Assembly (NCBI GenBank): GCA_007125435.1
Contig: SLDF01000007.1
Coordinates: 1-14,202 of the forward strand
Reading direction: 5' to 3'
DNA length: 14,202 bases
Origin: Saprospiraceae bacterium
GTDB taxonomy: Bacteria > Bacteroidota > Bacteroidia > Chitinophagales > Saprospiraceae
Under the pieces are notes generated by a model. That model worked only from the letters and a program-made list of their open reading frames with translations. It did no database searches and was not told the DNA's origin. Position 1 is the first letter of the stretch. Every line of letters begins with the position of its first letter. The translations under genes and the position numbers were made by a program. Shown piece by piece: positions 1 through 5,874 of the stretch.

Positions 1-343
1 AAATACGCGCATAGCCATAGGCTACACTTGATGTCGTCTGAAAAGAGCTAGAGCTTAGAGAGTTTTACTTTAGACGAGTGCTGAAGAGAGAGTATAGCCT
101 CAAGTGCTACGCGACCGATGTAGCAGGAAGTATAAAGTAAAATTATCAAGCAGTGCAGCGGTCTAGTCTTTGAAGATGGCATCAAGGGTAGCCTGACTCC
201 GTAAGTATTTTTTTTCGAAGATATCGCTCAAAAGAGCAAGACTTGGGATCTTTAAGATGGCTATTTTCAGACTCTTAAAAGCGACCTGAGGACGTAAGGA
301 CGAGGGTGATGCCCAAAGCGAGAAATTAGAATGCCTCTCATAG
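1..343. other. Non-coding region with inverted repeats, downstream of the LuxE-like gene
   Basis: No convincing gene is seen here. A 76-codon minus-strand frame (163-393) overlaps the end of the LuxE-like gene in another frame and resembles no family I know. Structure is visible: a 5-bp hairpin TAGCC-ATA-GGCTA at 12-24, and a perfect 10-bp inverted repeat, TTTTACTTTA at 63-72 against TAAAGTAAAA at 133-142, enclosing 60 bp. Bases 281-317 match one end of the dispersed repeat found twice elsewhere in the window. The region may be a diverged repeat or a structured non-coding transcript; the sequence alone does not decide. Confidence 0.5.
281..317 (+). repeat. Partial, diverged third copy of the dispersed GC-rich repeat
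   Basis: The segment starts GCGACCTGAGGACGTAAGGA and ends AGGGTGATGCCCAAAG. It aligns with the right end of copy B (9333-9366, GCGACCCGGAACGTAGTGAA then GGGTGATGCCCAAA), with a few substitutions and about three inserted bases. The last 14 bases, GGGTGATGCCCAAA, are identical. Orientation is the same as copy B. It begins 27 bp beyond the stop codon of the minus-strand LuxE-like gene, so it is again intergenic. The rest of the repeat is not recognisable to the left, so this is either a truncated copy or a member of a diverged subfamily. Confidence 0.6.
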
Positions 344-1366
344 TTATTTCTGACTCTTTTCTGTATAGAGTAGATTGCATCCTCTGACTTCACTATTATC
401 CATACGCCCCAGTACTTCGAATGACCCGTCAGTATATACTCGACCTATATCCTCAGTCGATAAAAATGAGCATGAATAGATATTAGCTAAGTCAATGATC
501 CTCAACTGACACTGCTGCCCGTATACTGTATAGGATAATGGATCTGATAATTGACCCGGTAAAACTTTCATTGTGTTGATCGGCTTTAATATGCCATTTT
601 TAGAAGCATAGGCCTGTGATAGTAATTCTGTCATGCCGTACTCTGAATGTACGCTCTTGACGTTAAATGCTTTTATTAACCGGTCATGGAGCTCTGATCT
701 TATAATCTCCTTTTTGCGGCCCTTCATACCACCGGTTTCCATGACGATGACATCATTCCAGTCAATTTGTTTTACTTGTTCTGCTAAATCCAATAAAGCA
801 AAGCTCACGCCAATTAGAATAATTTTTCTTCCAGACGCTTTAGCTTTTTGTATGTCATTGATGAGATCATCTAATCGGTCTAAATAAAACCTGTTGAAGT
901 TGGGTTCTGATAAGCCACCAAAATACTGAACCATTTGGACCAATGAAGAGTCTGAGCGCTCAAGGTATCCAGGAAGAAGACCAAAGAATACATAATCTGC
1001 GATCGGACCATAGTATGACTCAAAGCCTAATCGGCTGATATTATTATACCATGCGACTTTTCTTACAAAGTGTTGACTTGGTGTTTGACCTGTAGTTCTA
1101 CTAGATCTAAATACAACATCAAAATTTTCGCTGCCAGAAGTCACTTTATGGGTTTTAAAGAAAGAAATTGGCAAAGAAGGTATATCGCGTATGGATGAGA
1201 TATCAGATGGACTCACATTTAGTAGCTCGCAGAATGATCTATAGATACTACAATTTGCATACTGGTAGTGAAAGACATCTATGGCCAGCTTGTCAAATGC
1301 TTTACCGCTTTGATCATTTTGGGCGAGAGCCAAAATTTTATGCTCAATTTCTTCTATATTTGTCAT
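344..1366 (-). CDS. LuxE/PaaK-like acyl-activating (acyl-protein synthetase-like) protein
   Basis: The protein has 340 residues from the ATG at 1366, which gives the N-terminus MTNIEEIEHK. An in-frame ATG 14 codons upstream (1408) would add a Cys-rich, non-typical leader and overlap the divergent lipoprotein gene. Seen motifs: SSRTTGQTPS at 88-97 (the Ser/Thr/Gly-rich nucleotide-binding loop of ANL adenylating enzymes), ETGGMKGR at 210-217, HSEYGMTELLSQ at 240-251 (the YGMTE adenylate motif), STEDIGRV at 303-310 and GRMDNSEVRGCNLL near the C-terminus. These fit the LuxE acyl-protein synthetase family, which activates fatty acids as acyl-adenylates and transfers them to itself or a partner. 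Length fits LuxE-type proteins; the C-terminal swinging domain of full PaaK ligases is short or absent. No luxA, luxB, luxC or luxD is nearby, so bioluminescence is not implied. The substrate cannot be read from the sequence. Confidence 0.82.
   Translation of the reverse strand: MTNIEEIEHKILALAQNDQSGKAFDKLAIDVFHYQYANCSIYRSFCELLNVSPSDISSIRDIPSLPISFFKTHKVTSGSENFDVVFRSSRTTGQTPSQHFVRKVAWYNNISRLGFESYYGPIADYVFFGLLPGYLERSDSSLVQMVQYFGGLSEPNFNRFYLDRLDDLINDIQKAKASGRKIILIGVSFALLDLAEQVKQIDWNDVIVMETGGMKGRKKEIIRSELHDRLIKAFNVKSVHSEYGMTELLSQAYASKNGILKPINTMKVLPGQLSDPLSYTVYGQQCQLRIIDLANIYSCSFLSTEDIGRVYTDGSFEVLGRMDNSEVRGCNLLYTEKSQK
1355..1362 (+). promoter_or_regulatory. Candidate -7 element (TATATTTG) for the lipoprotein gene
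   Basis: TATATTTG exactly matches the Bacteroidota -7 consensus TAnnTTTG. It would start transcription near 1368, about 35 nt before the lipoprotein start. It lies inside the first codons of the divergent LuxE-like gene. No good -33 TTTG is seen at the usual distance, so this is a candidate only. Confidence 0.35.
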
Positions 1367-1402
1367 GTCTAAAAAACAGAGAACACTATTACTTCGTTTA
1401 CA

Positions 1403-1894
1403 ATGCAAATGAAAAGAGATTTTGTCATAATAGCTTTGTTTTTACTGAGTTTATATCTCATGAGCTGCACTCAGCCTCCCGATTTTCCGGATGAGCCTGT
1501 TATAGAGTTCATGTCAATTTCAAAGAATGAAATGATCCAGGGATCGTTCACTGAAGATTCTATTATTGTAGCGTTTTCCTTTACAGATGGAGACGGAGAT
1601 CTGGGCGATGATGATAGTATCAATGTCTTCCTTACTGATAGTAGGGACGACTTCATAGCTAATCAATATAGGATACCCTTCATCCCTGAAGAAGGCGCAG
1701 CAAATGGCATTTCGGGAGAAATCTTTTTAACGGTATTCACAACGTGCTGTACCTTTCCGGACGCTACCTTACCTTGCACTCCTTCTACAGCGCATCCACG
1801 CGATAGCCTTCGATATCTTATTCAAATTAGAGATAGAGCAGGTAACTGGTCGAATGAAATATCTACTGACTTGATCTATATCCTGTGTCAGTGA
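1403..1894 (+). CDS. Small predicted lipoprotein of unknown function
   Basis: The protein has 163 residues. The N-terminus is MQMKRDFVII followed by a hydrophobic stretch and the lipobox-like YLMSC, with Cys at 22 (20 if the second ATG at 1409 is the start). This is a type II signal peptide, so the mature protein should be lipid-anchored. After the anchor comes a Pro-rich linker, then an Asp-rich stretch TDGDGDLGDDDS at 61-72 that could bind a divalent ion, and a C-terminal strand-like segment with RDRAGNWSNE. Four further Cys lie at 115-116, 125 and 162. I recognise the type (short Bacteroidota lipoproteins) but no function. The gene diverges from the LuxE-like gene with only 36 bp between start codons and overlaps the convergent hemF stop by 7 bp. 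Confidence 0.8.
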   Translation: MQMKRDFVIIALFLLSLYLMSCTQPPDFPDEPVIEFMSISKNEMIQGSFTEDSIIVAFSFTDGDGDLGDDDSINVFLTDSRDDFIANQYRIPFIPEEGAANGISGEIFLTVFTTCCTFPDATLPCTPSTAHPRDSLRYLIQIRDRAGNWSNEISTDLIYILCQ

Positions 1895-2805
1895 TGCCAG
1901 TCTATACCCTTCTTCAAAAGGTCTAATGTTTGAGCCTCTCGGCTATTCTCCTCCGGCTTGAAGTCATATGTCCACCGCGCATACTCTGGCAGACTCATCA
2001 AGATAGACTCTATCCTGCCCCCTGTTTCTAGTCCAAATTTAGTCCCTCTGTCATAGACAAGATTAAATTCGACATATCTACCCCTTCTTAGTAATTGCCA
2101 TTGCTTCTCCTGGTCTGTAAATGATTTGTGCTTGTGGCGCCCGGCAATTTCCTTATAAATTGGAGCGAAACCCCTTCCGACATCACAGACAAAATCAAAC
2201 AGTTGATCTTTATTCAATTCTCTTTTATGGTCCAGCTTATCAAAGAATATACCACCGATACCGCGCGTCTCCTCTCTGTGCTTGATGTAGAAATAATCAT
2301 CAGCCCATAGCTTAAATTCATTATAAAATGAGTGATGATGTCTATCGCAGATGGTCTTAAGTTGACGGTGAAAATATCTTGAATCTTCCTCAACTATATA
2401 ATGCGGCGTCAGGTCTATACCTCCCCCAAACCACCAAACAGGATCTTTACTGCTATCAGGAGAACTGGTTTCAAAATACCTGATGTTCATATGGATGATT
2501 GGCACATGTGGATTGCAAGGATGCAGCACGATAGAAACCCCTGATGCAAAGAAATGACCGGGATCTACCTTTAGTGCATTTGCTAACTGTGCAGATATAG
2601 GACCATGAACAGCCGAGAAATTGACACCACCTTTTTCTATAACATTGCCATCTGATAGAATTCTGGTACGCCCTCCCCCTCCTTCACGCCTTTCCCACAA
2701 ATCTTCCTTAAATATCCCCTTCCCATCAAATAATTCTAATTGTCCACAAATATCATCCTGAATGGACTGAAAGGCTTCGACAATCTCTTCTGTATATCTA
2801 TTCAT
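1888..2805 (-). CDS. hemF: Oxygen-dependent coproporphyrinogen III oxidase (HemF)
   Basis: HemF converts coproporphyrinogen III to protoporphyrinogen IX with O2, two oxidative decarboxylations in cytosolic haem synthesis. The protein has 305 residues from the ATG at 2805, the usual family length. Family blocks are all present: GGGRTRIL at 43-50, HPCNPHVPIIHMNIRYFE at 95-112 (includes conserved His and Asn/Arg), WFGGGIDLTPHY at 125-136, RGIGGIFFD at 181-189 and RRGRYVEFNLVYDRGTKFGL at 240-259. A frame-open ATG 18 codons upstream (2859) would overlap the preceding ArsC-like gene by 53 bp and add residues not typical of the family. The chosen start lies one base after that gene's stop, so translation is probably coupled. 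Use of the aerobic enzyme suggests growth in oxygen. The 3' end overlaps the convergent lipoprotein gene by 7 bp. Confidence 0.96.
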   Translation of the reverse strand: MNRYTEEIVEAFQSIQDDICGQLELFDGKGIFKEDLWERREGGGGRTRILSDGNVIEKGGVNFSAVHGPISAQLANALKVDPGHFFASGVSIVLHPCNPHVPIIHMNIRYFETSSPDSSKDPVWWFGGGIDLTPHYIVEEDSRYFHRQLKTICDRHHHSFYNEFKLWADDYFYIKHREETRGIGGIFFDKLDHKRELNKDQLFDFVCDVGRGFAPIYKEIAGRHKHKSFTDQEKQWQLLRRGRYVEFNLVYDRGTKFGLETGGRIESILMSLPEYARWTYDFKPEENSREAQTLDLLKKGIDWHH

Positions 2806-2806
2806 A

Positions 2807-3160
2807 TTAGGATCTAAGCGCACTGATGAATTGATTGACGGTCTTCTTAGCAGAGCCAATGTAGATATCGTCTTTTATTATTGTTACCGGCCTTTTTAAG
2901 AATGTGTACTCTTTCAGTATCCAATCTCTCATGTCTTCCTCTGACAGTTCTTTCTCATGTAGGCCTAGTGATCTGTACTTCATGGCTCTTTTGCTGAATA
3001 ATGCTTCATATGAGCCGGCACGTGCTTTCATATCCTCCAATTGTTGCGCAGTGATGGCTTCGGTTTTGATATCTTGTAGCTCGACTTTAGCTGTTTCAGG
3101 CATTTCGTCCATGATGCGCTTGCAAGTGCTGCATGTAGATAGATAGTACATCTTCTTCAT
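2807..3160 (-). CDS. ArsC/Spx-family thioredoxin-fold protein
   Basis: The protein has 117 residues, the usual size for the ArsC/Spx/YffB family. It starts MKKMYYLSTCSTCKR, with a CxxC at residues 10-13 directly after the first strand. SKRAMKYRSLGL at 56-67 and LKRPVTI at 88-94 (Arg90 followed by the cis-Pro91) are the expected family landmarks. Classical arsenate reductases use one N-terminal Cys with the Arg triad; the CxxC here is more like Spx or the uncharacterised Bacteroidota members, so arsenate reduction is not established. A role in thiol chemistry is inferred from the fold. A start at Met4 (3151) is also possible. The gene is the first of a two-gene unit with hemF, with one base between stop and start. 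Confidence 0.85.
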   Translation of the reverse strand: MKKMYYLSTCSTCKRIMDEMPETAKVELQDIKTEAITAQQLEDMKARAGSYEALFSKRAMKYRSLGLHEKELSEEDMRDWILKEYTFLKRPVTIIKDDIYIGSAKKTVNQFISALRS

Positions 3161-3219
3161 AAGGATTATTAAATTATCAGTGTATGTAATTTTGTAACAC
3201 TCTTATGACAATTTATCCT

Positions 3220-3227
3220 TAGTTTTG
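3220..3227 (+). promoter_or_regulatory. Candidate -7 element (TAGTTTTG) for the nucleoside phosphorylase gene
   Basis: TAGTTTTG matches TAnnTTTG. A TTTG at 3191-3194 could be the -33 element, but the start-to-start distance is 29 bases, longer than the usual 25-26. The predicted transcription start near 3233 leaves a leader of about 14 nt. Confidence 0.4.
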
Positions 3228-3234
3228 TTTCACA

Positions 3235-3242
3235 CAAATATA
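3235..3242 (-). promoter_or_regulatory. Candidate -7 element (TATATTTG) for the arsC-like/hemF unit
   Basis: On the minus strand 3242-3235 reads TATATTTG, an exact TAnnTTTG match. It would give a leader of about 68 nt before the ATG at 3160. No -33 TTTG is seen at the right distance, which would lie inside the divergent gene. The site faces the plus-strand box at 3220-3227. Confidence 0.35.
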
Positions 3243-3246
3243 CAAT

Positions 3247-4113
3247 ATGAGCATCAAGCCATCCGAACTGATCATCAACGATAAAGGTAGAATATACCAC
3301 ATTGACTGCGGACCTGATGATTTAGCCAATACTATCATCACCGTCGGTGATCCGGATCGTGTCAAAAGAGTGAGTAAATACTTTGATAAAATTGAGGTCA
3401 TCAGAAGCCATAGAGAATTCGTCACGCACACCGGCTATATTGGCAACAAGAGGATATCAGTCATATCGACAGGCATTGGTCCCGATAATATTGATATTGT
3501 CATCAATGAGATTGATGCACTTTTCAATATTAATTTAGCCACAAGGTCGCCGGAGGCCAACAGGACCAGCCTGAAGTTTATCAGAATAGGCACGAGTGGT
3601 ACATTGCAGCGCGACATACCGGTGGATAGTTTCATCAAATCTCAAGGTGTCTTTGGTCTGGACAACCTCATGTATTTTTATCAGTACGAAAAGGAAAAAT
3701 CTCTAGAAAATTTAGAGAAGAGTTTTAACGCATTCATGAAATTTGAAGACGTGAAGGCCTATGCTTTCATGTCATCAGACGATCTTAGCCAAAAACTTGG
3801 CAAAGGCTTCATACAAGGGATGACCATTACCTGTCCAGGTTTTTATGGTCCTCAAGGTAGAAAATTAAGATTGACACCTCGATACAATGACTTTCTGGAG
3901 AAAGCCTCTCAATGGTCTATGGATGATATCAGAGCTACAAATTTTGAAATGGAAACTTCTGCCATTTATGGTCTGAGCCACGTACTCGGCCATGATGCCC
4001 TATCTCTGAGCGCGATTATTGCCAATCGTCCCAATGGCACCTTTTCAAAGGATCCATATAATACTGTCGAGTCATTGATACAGTCTGCATTGGCAGAGAT
4101 AGTTGATTTATAA
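3247..4113 (+). CDS. Nucleoside phosphorylase, uridine phosphorylase-like
   Basis: This family splits nucleosides with phosphate into base and (deoxy)ribose-1-phosphate in pyrimidine or purine salvage, in the cytosol. The protein has 288 residues. Seen motifs: TVGDPDRVK at 32-40 (phosphate-binding GDPxR), STGIGPDN at 74-81, FIRIGTSGTL at 111-120 (second phosphate/ribose loop) and NFEMETSAIYGL at 232-243, the EMET segment that binds the ribose hydroxyls in NP-I enzymes. The spread of motifs matches uridine phosphorylases better than purine nucleoside phosphorylases, but residues that choose the base (around 196-211) are not typical enough to fix substrate. The family is longer than E. coli Udp by about 35 residues. 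It is a single gene, divergent from the hemF unit and convergent with purC across repeat copy A. Confidence 0.9.
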   Translation: MSIKPSELIINDKGRIYHIDCGPDDLANTIITVGDPDRVKRVSKYFDKIEVIRSHREFVTHTGYIGNKRISVISTGIGPDNIDIVINEIDALFNINLATRSPEANRTSLKFIRIGTSGTLQRDIPVDSFIKSQGVFGLDNLMYFYQYEKEKSLENLEKSFNAFMKFEDVKAYAFMSSDDLSQKLGKGFIQGMTITCPGFYGPQGRKLRLTPRYNDFLEKASQWSMDDIRATNFEMETSAIYGLSHVLGHDALSLSAIIANRPNGTFSKDPYNTVESLIQSALAEIVDL

Positions 4114-4132
4114 ACGTTTTTTATATTTTCTT

Positions 4133-4247
4133 TTTGGGCATCACCCTTCACTGCGTTACGGGTCGCTACGCTTCGAGGCTCGCTGATCGCTCGGTCCTGC
4201 GGACTCACTCGCATGCGCTCTTGACCCACTCCGCATCGCTGATGCAA
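4133..4247 (-). repeat. Dispersed GC-rich hairpin repeat, copy A (115 bp)
   Basis: The core runs from TTTGGGCATCACCC to CGCTGATGCAA. It matches copy B (9252-9366) in inverted orientation over the same 115 bp with no gaps; I count 10 mismatches (about 91%). Two short hairpins are kept in both copies: GTCC-TGC-GGAC at 4194-4204 and GCATC-GCT-GATGC at 4233-4245. Both ends carry an inward-facing GCATCA, a weak terminal inverted repeat. It is clearly GC-richer than its surroundings. It lies between the convergent phosphorylase and purC genes, where it might also end transcription. No transposase is present and no target duplication is seen. The minus strand is given only because copy B is called plus. 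Confidence 0.9.
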
Positions 4248-4264
4248 AATGGGATTAATAATGA

Positions 4265-4300
4265 CAATAGGAGTCACATACCCCTATTGCACTACTGCAA
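4265..4300 (-). terminator. Possible purC terminator hairpins
   Basis: Two small stems follow or overlap the purC stop: TTGCA/TGCAA at 4287-4300 (over the stop codon) and CAATAGG/CCTATTG at 4265-4271 and 4283-4289, an 11-nt loop. On the minus strand the second is followed by TCATTATTAAT, only a weak T-tract. Termination is plausible, not certain, and repeat copy A lies just beyond. Confidence 0.35.
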
Positions 4301-5218
4301 TAAACCAACAATAACTTTAGGATCTATTGGAACATCACTCTTCTTGAATGGCCTATCAGTTATGAATTCATAAAGCTGAATATATTTCTTAGTCACATCA
4401 TTTACGAACTCATCAGGCATAACCGGCATTTGGTCCCCATCTCTTCCCTGAAAACCTTTATCTATAAGCCACTCTCTGACAAACTCTTTTGATAGTTGAA
4501 TTTGAGGTTCTCCGTTTTCTAGTCTTTCATTGTACCCATCTTGAATATAATACCTTGAAGAGTCTGGTGTATGTACTTCGTCCATGAGATAGATTTGATC
4601 GTTGTATATACCAAACTCGTACTTAGTATCAACCAATATCAACCCTCTTTCATCTGCCATCTGACAGCCTCTTTCATATAGATCACAAGTATAGCGCTCC
4701 AGTTGCGCATATTGATCACCACTCACTATGCCCTGAGATAAAATTTCCTCTTTAGAAATATCCATGTCATGCTGTCCATCCGGAGCTTTTGTAGTGGGTG
4801 TGATAATGGGTGTAGGCAGCTGTTGCCCTTCAGTAAGGCCTTCGGATAAGGGCACACCACAGATTTCTCTAAGTCCTTTTCTATATTGTCGGGCAGCATG
4901 TCCAGCTAAATAGCCTCTTATCACCATCTCTATAGGTATGGGTTTGCACCTAAGTCCTATAGAAACATTAGGGTGAGGTGCATCCTCCAGCCAATTAGGC
5001 ACTATATCAGATGTACTTTTCAAGAAATATGCAGCTGTTTGGTTTAAGACTTGTCCTTTATACGGTATCTGTCTGGGAAGCACGTGATCGAATGCAGAAA
5101 TTCTATTACTAGCTACCATTACTATTTTATCACCGACGTAGTAAACGTCCCTTACCTTGCCCCTGTAGAACTCTTGATCTTCACTAAAGTGATAAATCTC
5201 ATCTGAGATATACTTCAT
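4292..5218 (-). CDS. purC: Phosphoribosylaminoimidazole-succinocarboxamide synthase (SAICAR synthetase)
   Basis: PurC joins aspartate to CAIR with ATP, giving SAICAR in de novo purine synthesis (cytosol). The protein has 308 residues, the long single-domain form common in Bacteroidota and fungi rather than the short ~240-residue E. coli form. Seen motifs: FYRGKVRDVYYV at 17-28 (ATP-binding loop), ASNRISAFDHVLP at 36-48, PIEMVIRGYLAGHAARQYRKG at 95-115 (CAIR/aspartate binding; Arg101 and Gly102 conserved), LILVDTKYEFG at 193-203 and LMDEVHTPDSSRY at 211-223 (Mg/ATP site). The ATG at 5218 gives the normal N-terminus. It follows the asparaginase-like gene by 17 bp, so the two are probably cotranscribed. 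No other pur gene is in view. Confidence 0.96.
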   Translation of the reverse strand: MKYISDEIYHFSEDQEFYRGKVRDVYYVGDKIVMVASNRISAFDHVLPRQIPYKGQVLNQTAAYFLKSTSDIVPNWLEDAPHPNVSIGLRCKPIPIEMVIRGYLAGHAARQYRKGLREICGVPLSEGLTEGQQLPTPIITPTTKAPDGQHDMDISKEEILSQGIVSGDQYAQLERYTCDLYERGCQMADERGLILVDTKYEFGIYNDQIYLMDEVHTPDSSRYYIQDGYNERLENGEPQIQLSKEFVREWLIDKGFQGRDGDQMPVMPDEFVNDVTKKYIQLYEFITDRPFKKSDVPIDPKVIVGLLQ

Positions 5219-5235
5219 AACAATTAAAATAGGTG

Positions 5236-5754
5236 TTAATGAATTATGCGCTCGCTTAGTGCTTCAAACATTCCTGTTTGCTTATTCTTGAATACGTCAT
5301 TCCATGCAAATGCTCTACCATTCATGACAATGTAAACGCCATGAGGAAGGGACTGTACAAAAGCCAATGCTGACCCCATATTAAAAAATCCATCTGATGA
5401 AGTACCAAATGCATATGGAATCATAGCCCCTGTCAAGACAATCGTTTTCTCGAGATTTTGCTCTGCTATTACTTTTGCAGTTTCTACCATTCTATCTGTA
5501 CCATGTGTCACCAGCACGTGATTAGAATCACACCGCTTGCAATTGTGAACGATAATGTCTCTGTCTTCTCTATTCATTTCAAGACTATCTACCATCATGA
5601 GCGTCTTGATATCAATATTAAGTGAACAACGTCCTCTTTCTAACATCTCATTGAGGTGAGTGTCTTTAAAAAATAATTCTCCGGTATTAAAGTTATAGTC
5701 TTTATCGAATGTTCCTCCTGTAACAAATATCTGTATTAAAGGCGGTGCTGGCAT
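5236..5754 (-). CDS. Short L-asparaginase-like protein (N-terminal domain only)
   Basis: The protein has 172 residues and corresponds to the N-terminal alpha/beta domain of type I/II asparaginases, which are about 330 residues. Seen: FVTGGTFDK at 10-18 (nucleophile Thr12 or Thr15 loop), LVTHGTDRM at 81-89 (Thr-Asp of the second triad), VLTGAMIPYAFGTSSDG at 106-122 and NDVFKNKQTGMFEA at 152-165, which holds the probable catalytic Lys. So the main active-site elements are kept while the C-terminal domain, which lends a residue across the dimer, is missing. This compact form exists as its own family in Bacteroidota, so it is probably not a broken gene: the frame ends cleanly 17 bp before purC. 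Asparagine hydrolysis is likely but not certain. Coexpression with purC could link aspartate supply to SAICAR synthesis (inference). Confidence 0.85.
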   Translation of the reverse strand: MPAPPLIQIFVTGGTFDKDYNFNTGELFFKDTHLNEMLERGRCSLNIDIKTLMMVDSLEMNREDRDIIVHNCKRCDSNHVLVTHGTDRMVETAKVIAEQNLEKTIVLTGAMIPYAFGTSSDGFFNMGSALAFVQSLPHGVYIVMNGRAFAWNDVFKNKQTGMFEALSERIIH

Positions 5755-5849
5755 AGTGGATATATTATTGACAGTGCTAAAAAAACTAATGTCTTATTCA
5801 TCTAAAATAAATGAAAGTGCTCGAAGTTGAATCTATTTATTGAAAGAAC

Positions 5850-5857
5850 CAAAGGTA
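5850..5857 (-). promoter_or_regulatory. Candidate -7 element (TACCTTTG) for the asparaginase-like/purC unit
   Basis: On the minus strand 5857-5850 reads TACCTTTG, an exact TAnnTTTG match, in the 120-bp gap between the zinc-ribbon gene and the asparaginase-like gene. It would start transcription about 90 nt upstream of the ATG and suggests that purC is not only driven from the SPFH unit. No clear -33 element is seen. Confidence 0.4.
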
Positions 5858-5874
5858 TGAATTAATAATGATTA

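Noticed and set aside
163..393. 76-codon minus-strand frame at the left edge
   Set aside because: It overlaps the LuxE-like gene in another frame, includes translated repeat DNA and has no recognisable motif.
344..1366. Bioluminescence operon
   Set aside because: Only a LuxE-like gene is present; luxA, luxB, luxC and luxD are absent.
2807..3160. Arsenic resistance gene
   Set aside because: The fold fits ArsC, but the CxxC resembles Spx-like members and no arsR, arsB or arsenite transporter is near.
4134..4373. Open frames on both strands across repeat copy A
   Set aside because: They are translations of the GC-rich repeat and of antisense purC; the repeat is open in several frames because of its composition.
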